DNA of 64,000 bases. Origin: CAXBMB01 sp052078155 (GTDB taxonomy: Bacteria; Pseudomonadota; Alphaproteobacteria; Kiloniellales; DSM-21159). Made by a program: the position numbers and the translations under genes. Every line of letters starts with the position of its first letter. Position 1 is the stretch's first letter. The notes beneath the pieces are model-generated. The model saw only the letters and a list, made by a program, of their open reading frames with translations, did no database searches and was not told the DNA's origin. The stretch is taken from positions 124,001 to 188,000 of the forward strand of contig JBQJBP010000001.1 of NCBI GenBank assembly GCA_052078155.1. The letters run 5' to 3'. This document shows positions 36,492 through 44,681 of the stretch, in pieces.

Positions 36492-37085
36492 ATGATGAAG
36501 AAAATCACGGCAAACAAAGAAAAGAAGCGGCAAGCCATATTGCAATCGGCGCAGGAGGTCTTTCTGTCAGAAGGGTTTGTTTCTGCCAGCATGGACCGTA
36601 TCGCCAGCCAGGCGGGGGTGACCAAGCAAACGGTCTACCGTTACTTCCCCAACAAGTTGGATCTCTTTCAGGAGATGCTGCAGGACCTGGGCAGCCAGTC
36701 TCATGGCGGGCTGTTTGACCCGCTGGAACTGCCCGACACGGCAGAGGCGCTGAAGGCCTTTGGACTGGCGTTCGTGCGCGCCCACCTGACGGACAGCCAC
36801 CTGGCAACCTTCCGTCTGCTGGTGGCCGAAAGCGGCAAAGCGCCAGAAATCACGGCTCGTTTCTTTTCTGTCGGCCCGGATGAGACGGGGGAGCGGCTGA
36901 AAAGGTTTTTCAGGGAGCGGCTGAACAGGGATCAACCCGACCAGCAGGTCGACCTTTGGACGGCCATGTTGCTGGCGCCAAGGGAAAAGGTATTGTTGGG
37001 TGGCAAGCGGCCAACGGAGCGGCAGCTTGAGGCGCATGTGGAGGCGACGCTGGACTTCCTGCTGGCGAGAAAGCCGGAAGCCTGA
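36492..37085 (+). CDS. TetR/AcrR-family transcriptional regulator
   Basis: DNA-binding repressor of 197 aa. Residues about 10-57 form the TetR helix-turn-helix: KRQAILQSAQEVFLSEGF, then MDRIASQAGVTKQTVYRYFP with NKLDLFQEML. The rest is the ligand-binding helical domain resembling the AefR-like C-terminal type. It is divergent from the EamA-trmO unit. Two near-identical palindromes lie between the genes, so it most likely represses both itself and that unit. The inducer is unknown. Confidence 0.9.
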   Translation: MMKKITANKEKKRQAILQSAQEVFLSEGFVSASMDRIASQAGVTKQTVYRYFPNKLDLFQEMLQDLGSQSHGGLFDPLELPDTAEALKAFGLAFVRAHLTDSHLATFRLLVAESGKAPEITARFFSVGPDETGERLKRFFRERLNRDQPDQQVDLWTAMLLAPREKVLLGGKRPTERQLEAHVEATLDFLLARKPEA

Positions 37086-37233
37086 CCCTTGATTAAGGGA
37101 GCCTGGACCAGCGTGCGGGTAGGGGGAAGCCACATAGCTCTGTTCGGGGTGTCGGGTTGTTGGCCAGATGGTCGGCAGCTTTGTGCGGGCAGGGATCTGG
37201 CGATGTCGGCTCTTCCAGCTACCAGATTTCCTG

Positions 37234-37698
37234 TTACCAGATTCGGGCGTGATCGGGCGCGCGATGGGGTTCTACAACCCGAACTCTTTCACGCAATTCG
37301 CCGGTTTCTTCGTCCTGAAAGCGCTCAATGGTCAAAAGGGTATGCAGCTTGTGTTCACAAAGAGAGGCCGCATCATCAAGTTCTGCCTTGGCAACCGGTA
37401 GCGCTTCAGCCAGTCCTGGGGCACCGTAGGTTTCCATGAAATGCCGGGCCAGTCGTTCAACCAGTCTGGCCTGCTCAGCCTCGGTGACTTCAGCCACCTC
37501 GACCAGGGTGGCCCGACCAAAGGACTCAAGCCCCAGCCAGCCATTGGCAAAAGCCTGCCGGTCTTTGCCGGCAAGTTCCTGCGGGTTCAGCTGGCCAAAG
37601 GCAAAACTGCCGGTCACCGCCCATTCGCCCGCTTCAGCGGCGAGGGGAAAGACTTCGCTGTCCGACTGATCCAGTCGCAAGGTACGTAGCAGTTTCAT
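37234..37698 (-). CDS. Conserved hypothetical protein, possibly DUF6505
   Basis: 154 aa, soluble, no signal or membrane segment. It begins MKLLRTLRLDQSDSEVF and contains GEWAVTGSFAFG, KDRQAFANGWLGLESFGRAT, then an Ala/Glu-rich helical region and CEHKLHTLLTIERF. I believe this is the alphaproteobacterial family named DUF6505, but I am not certain. No reaction is known. It lies alone between tetR (opposite strand) and repeat copy D. Confidence 0.7.
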   Translation of the reverse strand: MKLLRTLRLDQSDSEVFPLAAEAGEWAVTGSFAFGQLNPQELAGKDRQAFANGWLGLESFGRATLVEVAEVTEAEQARLVERLARHFMETYGAPGLAEALPVAKAELDDAASLCEHKLHTLLTIERFQDEETGELRERVRVVEPHRAPDHARIW

Positions 37699-37729
37699 GA
37701 CCGCAACCTTATCTCAAACCAGCAATGCT

Positions 37730-37861
37730 GGAGCATGACCCAGTTAGTTAGAAGCGCTTTGCGCCTGAAACCAAACCGTGACGCATCCTCTGTTTCGGTG
37801 AAAAGAGTTTCTCGCTTTTAGCTTTATCACGAAGTGGTCCCACTTAAAGCGATAAGACTCC
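37730..37861 (+). repeat. Interspersed palindromic element, copy D
   Basis: GGAGCATGACCCAGTTAGTT, AGAAGCGCTTTGCGCCTGAA, AACCGTGACGCATCCTCT, then TTTCTCGCTTTTAGC...CACTTAAAGCGATAAGACTC. The right stem keeps pairing with changed bases (GCTTTTAG / CTTAAAGC). It lies between the DUF6505-like gene and the diguanylate cyclase. Confidence 0.85.
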
Positions 37862-37888
37862 AGAACAAACACCCGGTCCCAACAAACA

Positions 37889-37923
37889 AGAGCCTCGCGC
37901 GGGGGAAGGTCGCGGGAGGCTCT
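37889..37923 (-). terminator. Terminator of the diguanylate cyclase gene
   Basis: AGAGCCTCGCGC (37889-37900) pairs with CGCGGGAGGCTCT (37911-37923) with one bulge. On the minus strand it is followed by TGTTTGTT. Confidence 0.75.
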
Positions 37924-37983
37924 GTGTGAATGATCGCCTGAAACGCCCCCGTAAAGAACGGGATGAGGAAGCGCTGAGTCTGA

Positions 37984-38754
37984 TCAGTAGTCGGAGGGAT
38001 TGAAGGTCGCACAGGCCGCTGTCATGGCAGGGGCGCGACGGTCATGATGCAGGTTTTCCCCGGCATAGGCCGTGCGATCCTTTTTGTCCTGATAGAGGGC
38101 ACGATCGGCCTGGTGCATCAGGATTTCCGGATTGCTTTGGGACCCGAAAACCTGGAACCCCATGGCGGCTGAAATGGGAATCTGATGGCCATTCCATTCA
38201 ACGAGGTGATAGTTCACCAGCTTTTCCAGCTTGTGCACCAGCTTGGAGACTTCCTTGCGGGGAGTGCGGGGCATCAGGACAGCAAACTCATCGCCTCCGA
38301 TGCGGGCGACATAGTCCCCTGCCCGCACACAGGAGCGAAGCTGGTCTGCGACAGACCGAAGGGCTCGGTCCCCGGCCATATGGCCGTAGGTGTCGTTGAT
38401 GCTTTTGAAATGATTGAGATCACAGAGCAACAGGATGCCATCGCGGTGGTGGCGTTCCGCGTCTGCCAGTTCGCGACGCAAGACCATCTGATAGCCGCGT
38501 CGGTTCAACACACCGGTCAGTTCGTCTGTGTATGACAGGTTCTCCAGCTGCCGAATGCGCCGGGCCTGCTCAATCATCTGCTGTTCGGCTTCAGCCGCAG
38601 CGGTCAGCAGGTCTTCAATCGTTGCTTTCTGACGCTGGTTGAACTTCCGGTCCTGAGAGACCTCGCGCAGTTTCTCGCTGGCCTTGGTCAGGTCCTCGCG
38701 AGCTGATTCTGCGAATTCACTTTGCGCCGAAGTAAAGAGATGAGTTTCGAGCAC
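37984..38754 (-). CDS. Diguanylate cyclase (GGDEF)
   Basis: Makes c-di-GMP from two GTP. The 256 aa protein starts at GTG 38754. Residues about 10-75 are a helical, coiled-coil-like region without a named sensor. The GGDEF domain (about 75-235) has LSYTDELTGVLNRRGYQMVL, FKSINDTYGHMAGDRALR and the active loop ARIGGDEFAVLMPR. An RAGD lies five residues before GGDEF, matching the RxxD inhibitory site, so product inhibition is likely. No membrane segment is seen. Confidence 0.92.
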   Translation of the reverse strand: MLETHLFTSAQSEFAESAREDLTKASEKLREVSQDRKFNQRQKATIEDLLTAAAEAEQQMIEQARRIRQLENLSYTDELTGVLNRRGYQMVLRRELADAERHHRDGILLLCDLNHFKSINDTYGHMAGDRALRSVADQLRSCVRAGDYVARIGGDEFAVLMPRTPRKEVSKLVHKLEKLVNYHLVEWNGHQIPISAAMGFQVFGSQSNPEILMHQADRALYQDKKDRTAYAGENLHHDRRAPAMTAACATFNPSDY

Positions 38755-38927
38755 TTTTCACGTCCCCATCAAGAGATACCGAGTTAGTGCCCATCATCAG
38801 CAACTATTGTGCCAATATGAAAAACGGCAGAAAGCCTCAGTTTTTTCGCCGTTTCCTTCGAAAAACCCGGAAACGGGGAGGGGAAAGTCCGTCCTCTGGC
38901 AAGTTTTGCCGGGTCAGGATTGCCACC

Positions 38928-39060
38928 AGAGCAGGATCGGTTGAGCCAGACGCGCTTTGCGCCTGTGCCTGATCCACGATAATTCCTCTAAGGTATTGAA
39001 AAGAGACAAAACCGCGCATCAGGTCTTCTCCCAATATGAGGTTGCTCAAACCGATCTTGC
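38928..39060 (+). repeat. Interspersed palindromic element, copy E (degenerate right arm)
   Basis: Left part: AGAGCAGGATCGGTTGAGCC, AGACGCGCTTTGCGCCTG, then ATAATTCCTCTAAGGTATTG and AAAAGAG. The right arm is strongly diverged, and the end near 39050-39060 reads CTCAAACCGATCTTGCC. It sits in the 380-base gap between the diguanylate cyclase start and the dehydrogenase stop; no gene is seen there. Confidence 0.65.
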
Positions 39061-39135
39061 CTTGCGTGAGGCAATCGATCCGGCACTCCGTTATACGGTG
39101 AATGGACCCAACGCTGGCCCTTATCGCCCCTTTCT

Positions 39136-40101
39136 TCAGGTCAGCGCGTGGGGTGGCTGAGCTCCTGCGAAATAGGCATCCAGGTTGTCCAGGCAGGTAA
39201 AGCCCATGGCGTTGCGCGTTTCTGTGGTGGCGCTGCCCAGATGAGGCAGCAGGAAGGCGTTTTGAATATCCCGGTAGCGGGGATCCAGCTGAGGCTCGCC
39301 GGTGAAAACATCAAGGCCGGCTGACGCCAGGCGTCCGCTGTTCAGGGCCTCAATAAGGGCGTCATCGTTGACCACCGGACCGCGGGAAGTGTTCACCACC
39401 ACCGCCCCCTGAGGCAGGAGGTTGATGGTATCCCTGTTGATGAAGTCGGTGGTTTCAGGTGTGGCCGGGCAGTTGAGGGAAAGAAAGTCGCTGTGCGGCA
39501 GCAGATCTTCAGGGCTTTCATGATAGATCGCTCCCTTTTCCAGCTCGGCAGGCAGGCGGCTGCGATTGTGGTAATGGATGGTCATGTTAAAGCCGCGCGC
39601 CCGGTCGGCAACGGCCTGCCCGATCCGTCCCATGCCAAAAATGCCCAGGCGCTTGCCGGTCACCTGCACGCCACAAAGCTGCGTGGTGCTCCAGCCATCC
39701 CACTTGCCCTGGCGCAGCATTTCCTGACCTTCGTAGGCCCGCCGGGCGGCGCCCAGCAGGCACAGCAGGGTGATGTCTGCGGTGGCGTCGGTCAGCACGT
39801 CCGGGGTGTTGGTGACAAGGATGCCGCGGGCCTTGGCTGCCGCCAGATCGATATGCTCATAGCCGACTGAGAAGGTCGCGATGATCTTGACGCTGTCTGG
39901 CAACTGATTGATGACCTCGGAGGTCATTTTTTCGGTGGAGCTGATCAGCAATCCGGCCTGCCCCTGGGCCCCGGTGACAATCTGTTCCGCACTCAGGGCG
40001 TGATCCTCTGGAAACAGAGTGGCGTCGTAGCTTTCAGCCAGCCGCTGAGCGACAGCTTCAGGCATGTGACGGGAAACGAGGATTTTGGGGCGCACGCTCA
40101 T
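39136..40101 (-). CDS. D-2-hydroxyacid dehydrogenase (glyoxylate reductase-like)
   Basis: NAD(P)H-dependent reductase of 2-keto acids, 321 aa. The nucleotide-binding motif is GKRLGIFGMGRIGQAVADRA (about 147-166). Catalytic residues are Arg in VVNTSRGPVVND, Glu in DVFTGEPQLDPR and His in FLLPHLGSATTET. The pattern is close to glyoxylate/hydroxypyruvate reductases, but specificity cannot be read. It is divergent from eipB across about 350 bases. Confidence 0.92.
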   Translation of the reverse strand: MSVRPKILVSRHMPEAVAQRLAESYDATLFPEDHALSAEQIVTGAQGQAGLLISSTEKMTSEVINQLPDSVKIIATFSVGYEHIDLAAAKARGILVTNTPDVLTDATADITLLCLLGAARRAYEGQEMLRQGKWDGWSTTQLCGVQVTGKRLGIFGMGRIGQAVADRARGFNMTIHYHNRSRLPAELEKGAIYHESPEDLLPHSDFLSLNCPATPETTDFINRDTINLLPQGAVVVNTSRGPVVNDDALIEALNSGRLASAGLDVFTGEPQLDPRYRDIQNAFLLPHLGSATTETRNAMGFTCLDNLDAYFAGAQPPHALT

Positions 40102-40452
40102 TGCTACAAGTGTCCTATAGGTTGCCGGGACAGGTCAGTGGTAGGGAACTGGAGCCTGCCGTGTTGTTTGGAAAGGCGCAAGAGAGAGACCGTCACTGCT
40201 TCTTGATCAATGCAGCGAAAGTTCCAAAGACTGGAAACAAGCAATCTGTCCGTCTGTCTAAGGCGAGCTCTAAGGAAAAGAGACCGGGATACCGGGCTTT
40301 TCAGCCGTCGACTCCGACGCCGCTGACCGGGTGGCGTGCCTCCAAACAGTTGGTATTTCTAATAACTATCAGATGCTTAATGGTCTAAAGCCTGAACCAG
40401 TTTCTTTTCTGAACTTCTGGATCTCTGATGATGTTATGTAGAGTCTCACCAT
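40102..40452. other. Intergenic region, dehydrogenase / eipB
   Basis: About 350 bases between divergent genes. It has no repeat copy, no RNA gene and no convincing small ORF. Promoters for both genes must lie here but I cannot assign boxes. Confidence 0.35.
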
Positions 40453-41385
40453 TTGACCGCTAAGGATGCCCCTTTGCATTGCCTCGCCGCCCATAGAAAT
40501 CGCACGCGCGCAAAAGACGCGCCTCACAAGCAGGAACGACTTCAGGTCAGCCTGTGGACCGTGCCTGTTTGTCTCTTCGTGCTGATCTGCGGCAGCAGCC
40601 CGCTTTCCGCGCAAACCTCTTTGGCTGTTGATGATCTGCCATATGGCCCCTGGCTCGATCGATTGCAGGGGCACCGGGCGCTCTATGATCTCACATTGGT
40701 GGGGCGGCGGGACAACAGCGACATTGATGGCGCCAGTGGTCAGATGCAGTTCCAGTGGGCTGACGCCTGTGACGGCTGGACCATCAGTCATAAATCCCAG
40801 ATATCCCTGTCACGCCTTGACGGTGCCGTGATGAATTTCGGCTGGCAGCTGAGCACCTGGGAAGCAAAAGACGGCCTGACTTTCCGCTTTATCATGAAGC
40901 GGTTTTCGGAATCCGGTCAGGATGAAGAGGTCAGGGGGGAGGCGCTTCTGGAGGCCCGGGGCGGTGCAGGGATTGCGCATTACACCTTGCCGGCTGAGCA
41001 GGATGTGCCTCTGCCAGAGGGCACACTCTTTCCAACCTGGCATAGCCTGAGTGTGTTGAATGCGCTGGAACGGCAGTCTCTGCCTCTGATGAAGACGGTC
41101 TTTGACGGGACAGCGGAAGAGGGGGGACTGTCGGAGATATCCGTGTTTCCGGCCGCTGACCGTTTTCAACCCGTTCAAAATGAAGGTTTGCTGGATCAGA
41201 AATCCTGGGGTCTGAACCTGGCGTACTTTTCCGTCCTGCAGCAGGAATCAGCGCCTTTGCATGAACAGCAGTTGCGCATCTTCCAGAACGGCGTGGTGGA
41301 AACCTTTGTCTTTGACTATGGGGAGTTTTCCATCGCCGCCACGCTGCGTGATCTGGAGTATCTGCCCGTTCAGGACTGCTCTTGA
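40453..41385 (+). CDS. eipB: EipB/DUF1849 cell-envelope integrity protein
   Basis: DUF1849 family; in Brucella the homologue EipB is a periplasmic beta-spiral protein needed for envelope integrity. 310 codons from TTG 40453; TTG 40474 has AAGGA seven bases ahead and may be the real start. A signal sequence (VPVCLFVLICGSSPLSAQTS) is followed by the domain: HRALYDLTLVGRRDNSDIDG, GQMQFQWADACDGWTISHKS and TFPTWHS-like LFPTWHSLSVLNALE near residue 195. Asp and Cys in DACDGW and the C-terminal DCS are conserved-type positions for a disulfide. It is convergent with dinB. Confidence 0.85.
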   Translation: MTAKDAPLHCLAAHRNRTRAKDAPHKQERLQVSLWTVPVCLFVLICGSSPLSAQTSLAVDDLPYGPWLDRLQGHRALYDLTLVGRRDNSDIDGASGQMQFQWADACDGWTISHKSQISLSRLDGAVMNFGWQLSTWEAKDGLTFRFIMKRFSESGQDEEVRGEALLEARGGAGIAHYTLPAEQDVPLPEGTLFPTWHSLSVLNALERQSLPLMKTVFDGTAEEGGLSEISVFPAADRFQPVQNEGLLDQKSWGLNLAYFSVLQQESAPLHEQQLRIFQNGVVETFVFDYGEFSIAATLRDLEYLPVQDCS

Positions 41386-41423
41386 AATTTTGTCCCAAGT
41401 CGTTGAATGAAAAGGGAGTTCTC

Positions 41424-42812
41424 TCACAGAGATCTTCCCTTCTTGATCACGTCACTGCCCAGTTTGTTCCGCACCTTGTCCATGGCTTCTTCGATCTTTT
41501 TTCGTTTGTCCCGCCGGGGATCCAGCAGATCCGGCGGATCAGCCAGCTTTCCGGCTTTCAGATCGCTCAGGCCAATGCCGATCAGGCGAAAGGCCCGGCC
41601 GTCCACTTCCGGCTCCAGCAGGCGACAGCCTTCCTGGTAAATCAGTTCAGCCAGTTGGGTCGGGTCTGTCAGGCGATGGCTGCGGCTCAGCTGCTTGAAA
41701 TCATCGGTCTTCAGTTTCAGCTGCACGGTGTGACCGGAAAGGTCAGCCTTTTTGAGGCGTGTTGATACCTTCTCGCTCAGGTACCAGAGTTTGCGTTTCA
41801 GGGTCTCCAGATCGCCGATGTCATCGTTGAAGGTGGTTTCTGAGGAGATGGATTTTGTCGGGCTGCTGACCTGCACGTGGCGGCTGTCCTGGCCTCTGGA
41901 AAAGGCATAGAGCCGCCGCCCGATGGCCCCATAGCGCAAGAGCAGTTCGTTTTCTTCGAAGCGCTTCAAGTCCTTGATCAGACGGATGCCGTCGCTCAGC
42001 AGGGTTTTCTGCAGGGATTTTCCAACACCCCAAAGCAGTGAAACCGGCTGTTCTGCCAGAAACTCTTCGGCTTCCTCTCGGCCGATCACCGCAAAGCCCT
42101 GGGGCTTGTCCAGATCCGATGCCACCTTGGCAAGGAACTTGTTGTAGCTCAGGCCAATGGAAACGGTGATCCGGATGTCTTCCTCTATCTTCTTTGCCAA
42201 GCGGGCCAGGGTTTCAGCCGGGGAGCCGCCGTGCAGTTTTTGTGTACCCGAGAGGTCCATGAAAGCTTCATCGATGGACAGGGGTTCTACCAGCGGGGTG
42301 AGGCCAAACATGAGGTCCCGCACCTGCAGGCCGACGGTTTTGTATTTCGCCATATCTGGTTTCAGAACCACGGCATCAGGACAAAGCTGCAGGGCTTTGA
42401 AGGCGGGCATGGCAGAGCGCACACCATAGAGCCTGGCAACGTAGCAAGCTGTTGAAACCACACCTCTTTTACCGCCTCCGACAATGACCGGCTTATCTCT
42501 CAAGCTGGGGTCATCGCGCTTTTCAACCGTGGCATAGAAGGCATCACAATCCAGGTGTGCCATGGTGAGATCAAAGAGTTCAGGATGGCTCACCAGCCGA
42601 TGGCCGCGACAGGCCGGACAACGGCGGGGCGGGTCTGGAACATCTAGGCGATGGAAGCAATCTCGACAGAGGCTGGGCACGGATTTGCTTCTTGAAATCT
42701 GGAGTAAAGCGGGCTTAGCGGTCAGCTTGCTTGTGGCGTTGATCAGCTGAGATGTCACGCCATTGGTGTAACACAGAAGAGGGAAGGCGCAGCTAAAGGA
42801 ATGCAGCTCCAT
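41424..42812 (-). CDS. dinB: DNA polymerase IV with N-terminal zinc ribbon
   Basis: Y-family translesion polymerase, 462 codons. The palm carboxylates are in AHLDCDAFYATVEKRD (Asp88, Asp90) and PLSIDEAFMDLSG. The little finger domain is complete (VQLKLKTDDFKQLSRSHRLT). The N-terminus has a four-cysteine zinc-ribbon-like module, CRDC and CPAC (Cys49, 52, 65, 68), before the catalytic part, a feature of alphaproteobacterial DinB. The ATG at 42812 sits too near its GCAGG; GTG 42758 is an alternative start. I saw no clear GTTC-N7-GTTC SOS box upstream. Confidence 0.94.
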   Translation of the reverse strand: MELHSFSCAFPLLCYTNGVTSQLINATSKLTAKPALLQISRSKSVPSLCRDCFHRLDVPDPPRRCPACRGHRLVSHPELFDLTMAHLDCDAFYATVEKRDDPSLRDKPVIVGGGKRGVVSTACYVARLYGVRSAMPAFKALQLCPDAVVLKPDMAKYKTVGLQVRDLMFGLTPLVEPLSIDEAFMDLSGTQKLHGGSPAETLARLAKKIEEDIRITVSIGLSYNKFLAKVASDLDKPQGFAVIGREEAEEFLAEQPVSLLWGVGKSLQKTLLSDGIRLIKDLKRFEENELLLRYGAIGRRLYAFSRGQDSRHVQVSSPTKSISSETTFNDDIGDLETLKRKLWYLSEKVSTRLKKADLSGHTVQLKLKTDDFKQLSRSHRLTDPTQLAELIYQEGCRLLEPEVDGRAFRLIGIGLSDLKAGKLADPPDLLDPRRDKRKKIEEAMDKVRNKLGSDVIKKGRSL

Positions 42813-43031
42813 CCTGCAAGGACTTTGCGGCTGCCGTGCGTCACTGTCCTGACAAAGTCGGGGTGGTTGACCTGTCGGCCCGGCAAACGGTCAGCGGGCT
42901 CAACTGATCAGCCAAGCAGGGTGAGGAACACTCTTCTGTACACGGGGCAGTGTTAAAAATGTGAGCATTCTCAAAACGTTAGAGGGCGCTTTGTGTTCTA
43001 TGGGAACAGGGGGCAAGCAGGTCCCGCGCCA

Positions 43032-43152
43032 GTGCTTTGCTGCTTTGGTTAGCAGCGTTTGGTGCCTGACGCCAAATCGTGAATCACCCTCTGCCCAGTT
43101 GAGCAAAGGCCGATACACAGGTCGGGCGCTATCACTAAATCAGTCCCTTGAC
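43032..43152 (+). repeat. Interspersed palindromic element, copy F (degenerate)
   Basis: Recognisable core GCTTTGGTTAGCAGCG, GTGCCTGACGCCAAATCG, then TGAATCACCCTCT, and AGTTGAGCAAAGG in place of the usual linker. The right end CTATCACTAAATCAGTCCC is decayed. It lies in the 350-base gap between dinB and the ROK gene. Nothing else is visible there. Confidence 0.55.
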
Positions 43153-43163
43153 CCCATGCGTCT

Positions 43164-44081
43164 CTAGCCCAGCCCCTGTTCCAGATCTTCTTTGGACCAG
43201 AGCCAGGCGGCCCCCCGCACACCACTGGCATCGCCGAATTTTGGCGGCAGGATGGGGGTGACCAGGCGATCGGAGAAAATGTGAGGCTCAAGCTGTTTGG
43301 GCAGCTCCCGGTAGAGGTGGGGCATTTTCGACAGTCCGCCGCCCAGCACAATGGCATGTGGGTCCAGCAGATTGATCACCCCGGCCATGGCTCTGGCCAG
43401 TCGTTCTACATGTCGCGACAGGGCCGCACGGGCGGCGGGGTCACCGGCTTCTGCCAGCTCAGACACGGCATGGCCTCGTTCCAGCTTGGCGTCTCTAGCC
43501 AGGGCCGGACCGCTGACGAAGGTTTCGATACAGCCCTTCCGTCCGCAGTAACAATCTGGGCCGGGCTGCTCGTCTTCTGTCATGCGCGGCAGGGGGTTGT
43601 GCCCCCATTCACCGGCCACGGCATCCAGGCCGCCCAAGACCCGCTGATTGACCACCAGGCCGGCGCCGACCCCTGTTCCCAGAATGACTCCAAAGACCAC
43701 AGGCAGTCCGGCTGCAGCACCATCTGTTGCCTCTGACAGGGCAAAACAGTTGGCGTCGTTTTCCATCCGGACCGGCCGTTTCAGCAGATCGCTGAGATCC
43801 TGGTTCATGGCATGGCCGATCAACCAGGTGGAGTTGGCGTTCTTAACGAGGCCTGTTGCCGGGGACAGGCAGCCGGGTATGCCCACGCCGACTGACGCGC
43901 GGCGACCGCTTTGGGCTTCCAGATCTTCAACGACAGAAACCAGAGCATCCAGTGTCGCCTGGTAATCGCCACGGGGCGACTCGAGTCGTTTTTGGGCCAA
44001 AGGCTGACCGGAGGGATCCAAAAGAACCCCGGCGATTTTGGTGCCTCCTAAATCCAGGCCAATTCTACCGTTTTTTGCCAT
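43164..44081 (-). CDS. ROK-family sugar kinase
   Basis: Sugar kinase of 305 aa. The ATP-binding loop is IGLDLGGTKIAGVLLD. The substrate and catalytic region has VRMENDANCFALSEA and GVILGTGVGAGLVVN. The ROK zinc site is EWGHNPLP with CYCGRKGC. This combination resembles the fructokinase/N-acetylglucosamine kinase (Mak/NagK) branch. The sugar cannot be told. No sugar transport or regulator gene is near. Confidence 0.9.
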   Translation of the reverse strand: MAKNGRIGLDLGGTKIAGVLLDPSGQPLAQKRLESPRGDYQATLDALVSVVEDLEAQSGRRASVGVGIPGCLSPATGLVKNANSTWLIGHAMNQDLSDLLKRPVRMENDANCFALSEATDGAAAGLPVVFGVILGTGVGAGLVVNQRVLGGLDAVAGEWGHNPLPRMTEDEQPGPDCYCGRKGCIETFVSGPALARDAKLERGHAVSELAEAGDPAARAALSRHVERLARAMAGVINLLDPHAIVLGGGLSKMPHLYRELPKQLEPHIFSDRLVTPILPPKFGDASGVRGAAWLWSKEDLEQGLG

Positions 44082-44220
44082 GTTTCTCCCAGATTCTCAT
44101 TATTCTTTAACCAATACTAGGTTCATCTAAAGGCGGAAGTAGAGTAGTGTCCGTAACTTCGTTAAGATAGCCTGCCAAGACAATTTCTGGATTGGGCAGG
44201 GCTTAGGAGAATAGCATCCG

Positions 44221-44637
44221 ATGAATTCGGACAATCAAGTGCAAACCCAAAGCGGTGATGCAACAGCCTCTGAGGCTAAAACAGTGCTGGTCGTGGAAGA
44301 CAACGACCTGAACATGAAGCTATTCCACGACTTGTTGGAAGCCCACGGCTACAACATCTTGCAGACCAAAGACGGCATGGAAGCTCTGCGCATCGCCAGA
44401 GAGCACAAGCCTGATTTGATTCTCATGGACATCCAGCTGCCCGAGGTTTCGGGGTTGGAAGTGACCAAGTGGATTAAGGAAGATGATAACCTTCGCTCCA
44501 TTCCGGTGATTGCTGTGACGGCTTTTGCCATGAAAGGGGATGAAGAGAAGATCCGCGAAGGCGGATGTGAGGCTTACATTGCCAAGCCGATTTCTGTGAC
44601 CAGTTTCCTGGAAACAGTTGGGCGCTTCCTGAGTTAA
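44221..44637 (+). CDS. divK: Response regulator DivK
   Basis: Single-domain receiver that links cell pole kinases DivJ and PleC to the CtrA pathway. The 138 aa protein has a roughly 20-residue N-terminal extension, then KTVLVVEDNDLNMKLFHDLL, the phosphorylated Asp70 in LILMDIQLPE, the conserved Thr in AVTAFAMKGD and Lys in YIAKPISV. The sequence GCEAYIAKPIS is typical of DivK. pleD follows 44 bases later, the standard alphaproteobacterial pair. Confidence 0.94.
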   Translation: MNSDNQVQTQSGDATASEAKTVLVVEDNDLNMKLFHDLLEAHGYNILQTKDGMEALRIAREHKPDLILMDIQLPEVSGLEVTKWIKEDDNLRSIPVIAVTAFAMKGDEEKIREGGCEAYIAKPISVTSFLETVGRFLS

Positions 44638-44681
44638 CTGGTAGTTATCAAGCTGACCGCTCGACCCTTTGTAGGACTGGT

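Noticed and set aside
42813..43163. LexA (SOS) box upstream of dinB
   Set aside because: I looked for GTTC-N7-GTTC or its complement and found only partial matches such as GAACACTCTTCTGTAC.
44082..44220. CtrA box (TTAA-N7-TTAA) upstream of divK
   Set aside because: Single TTAA half-sites are present but no pair has the seven-base spacing.
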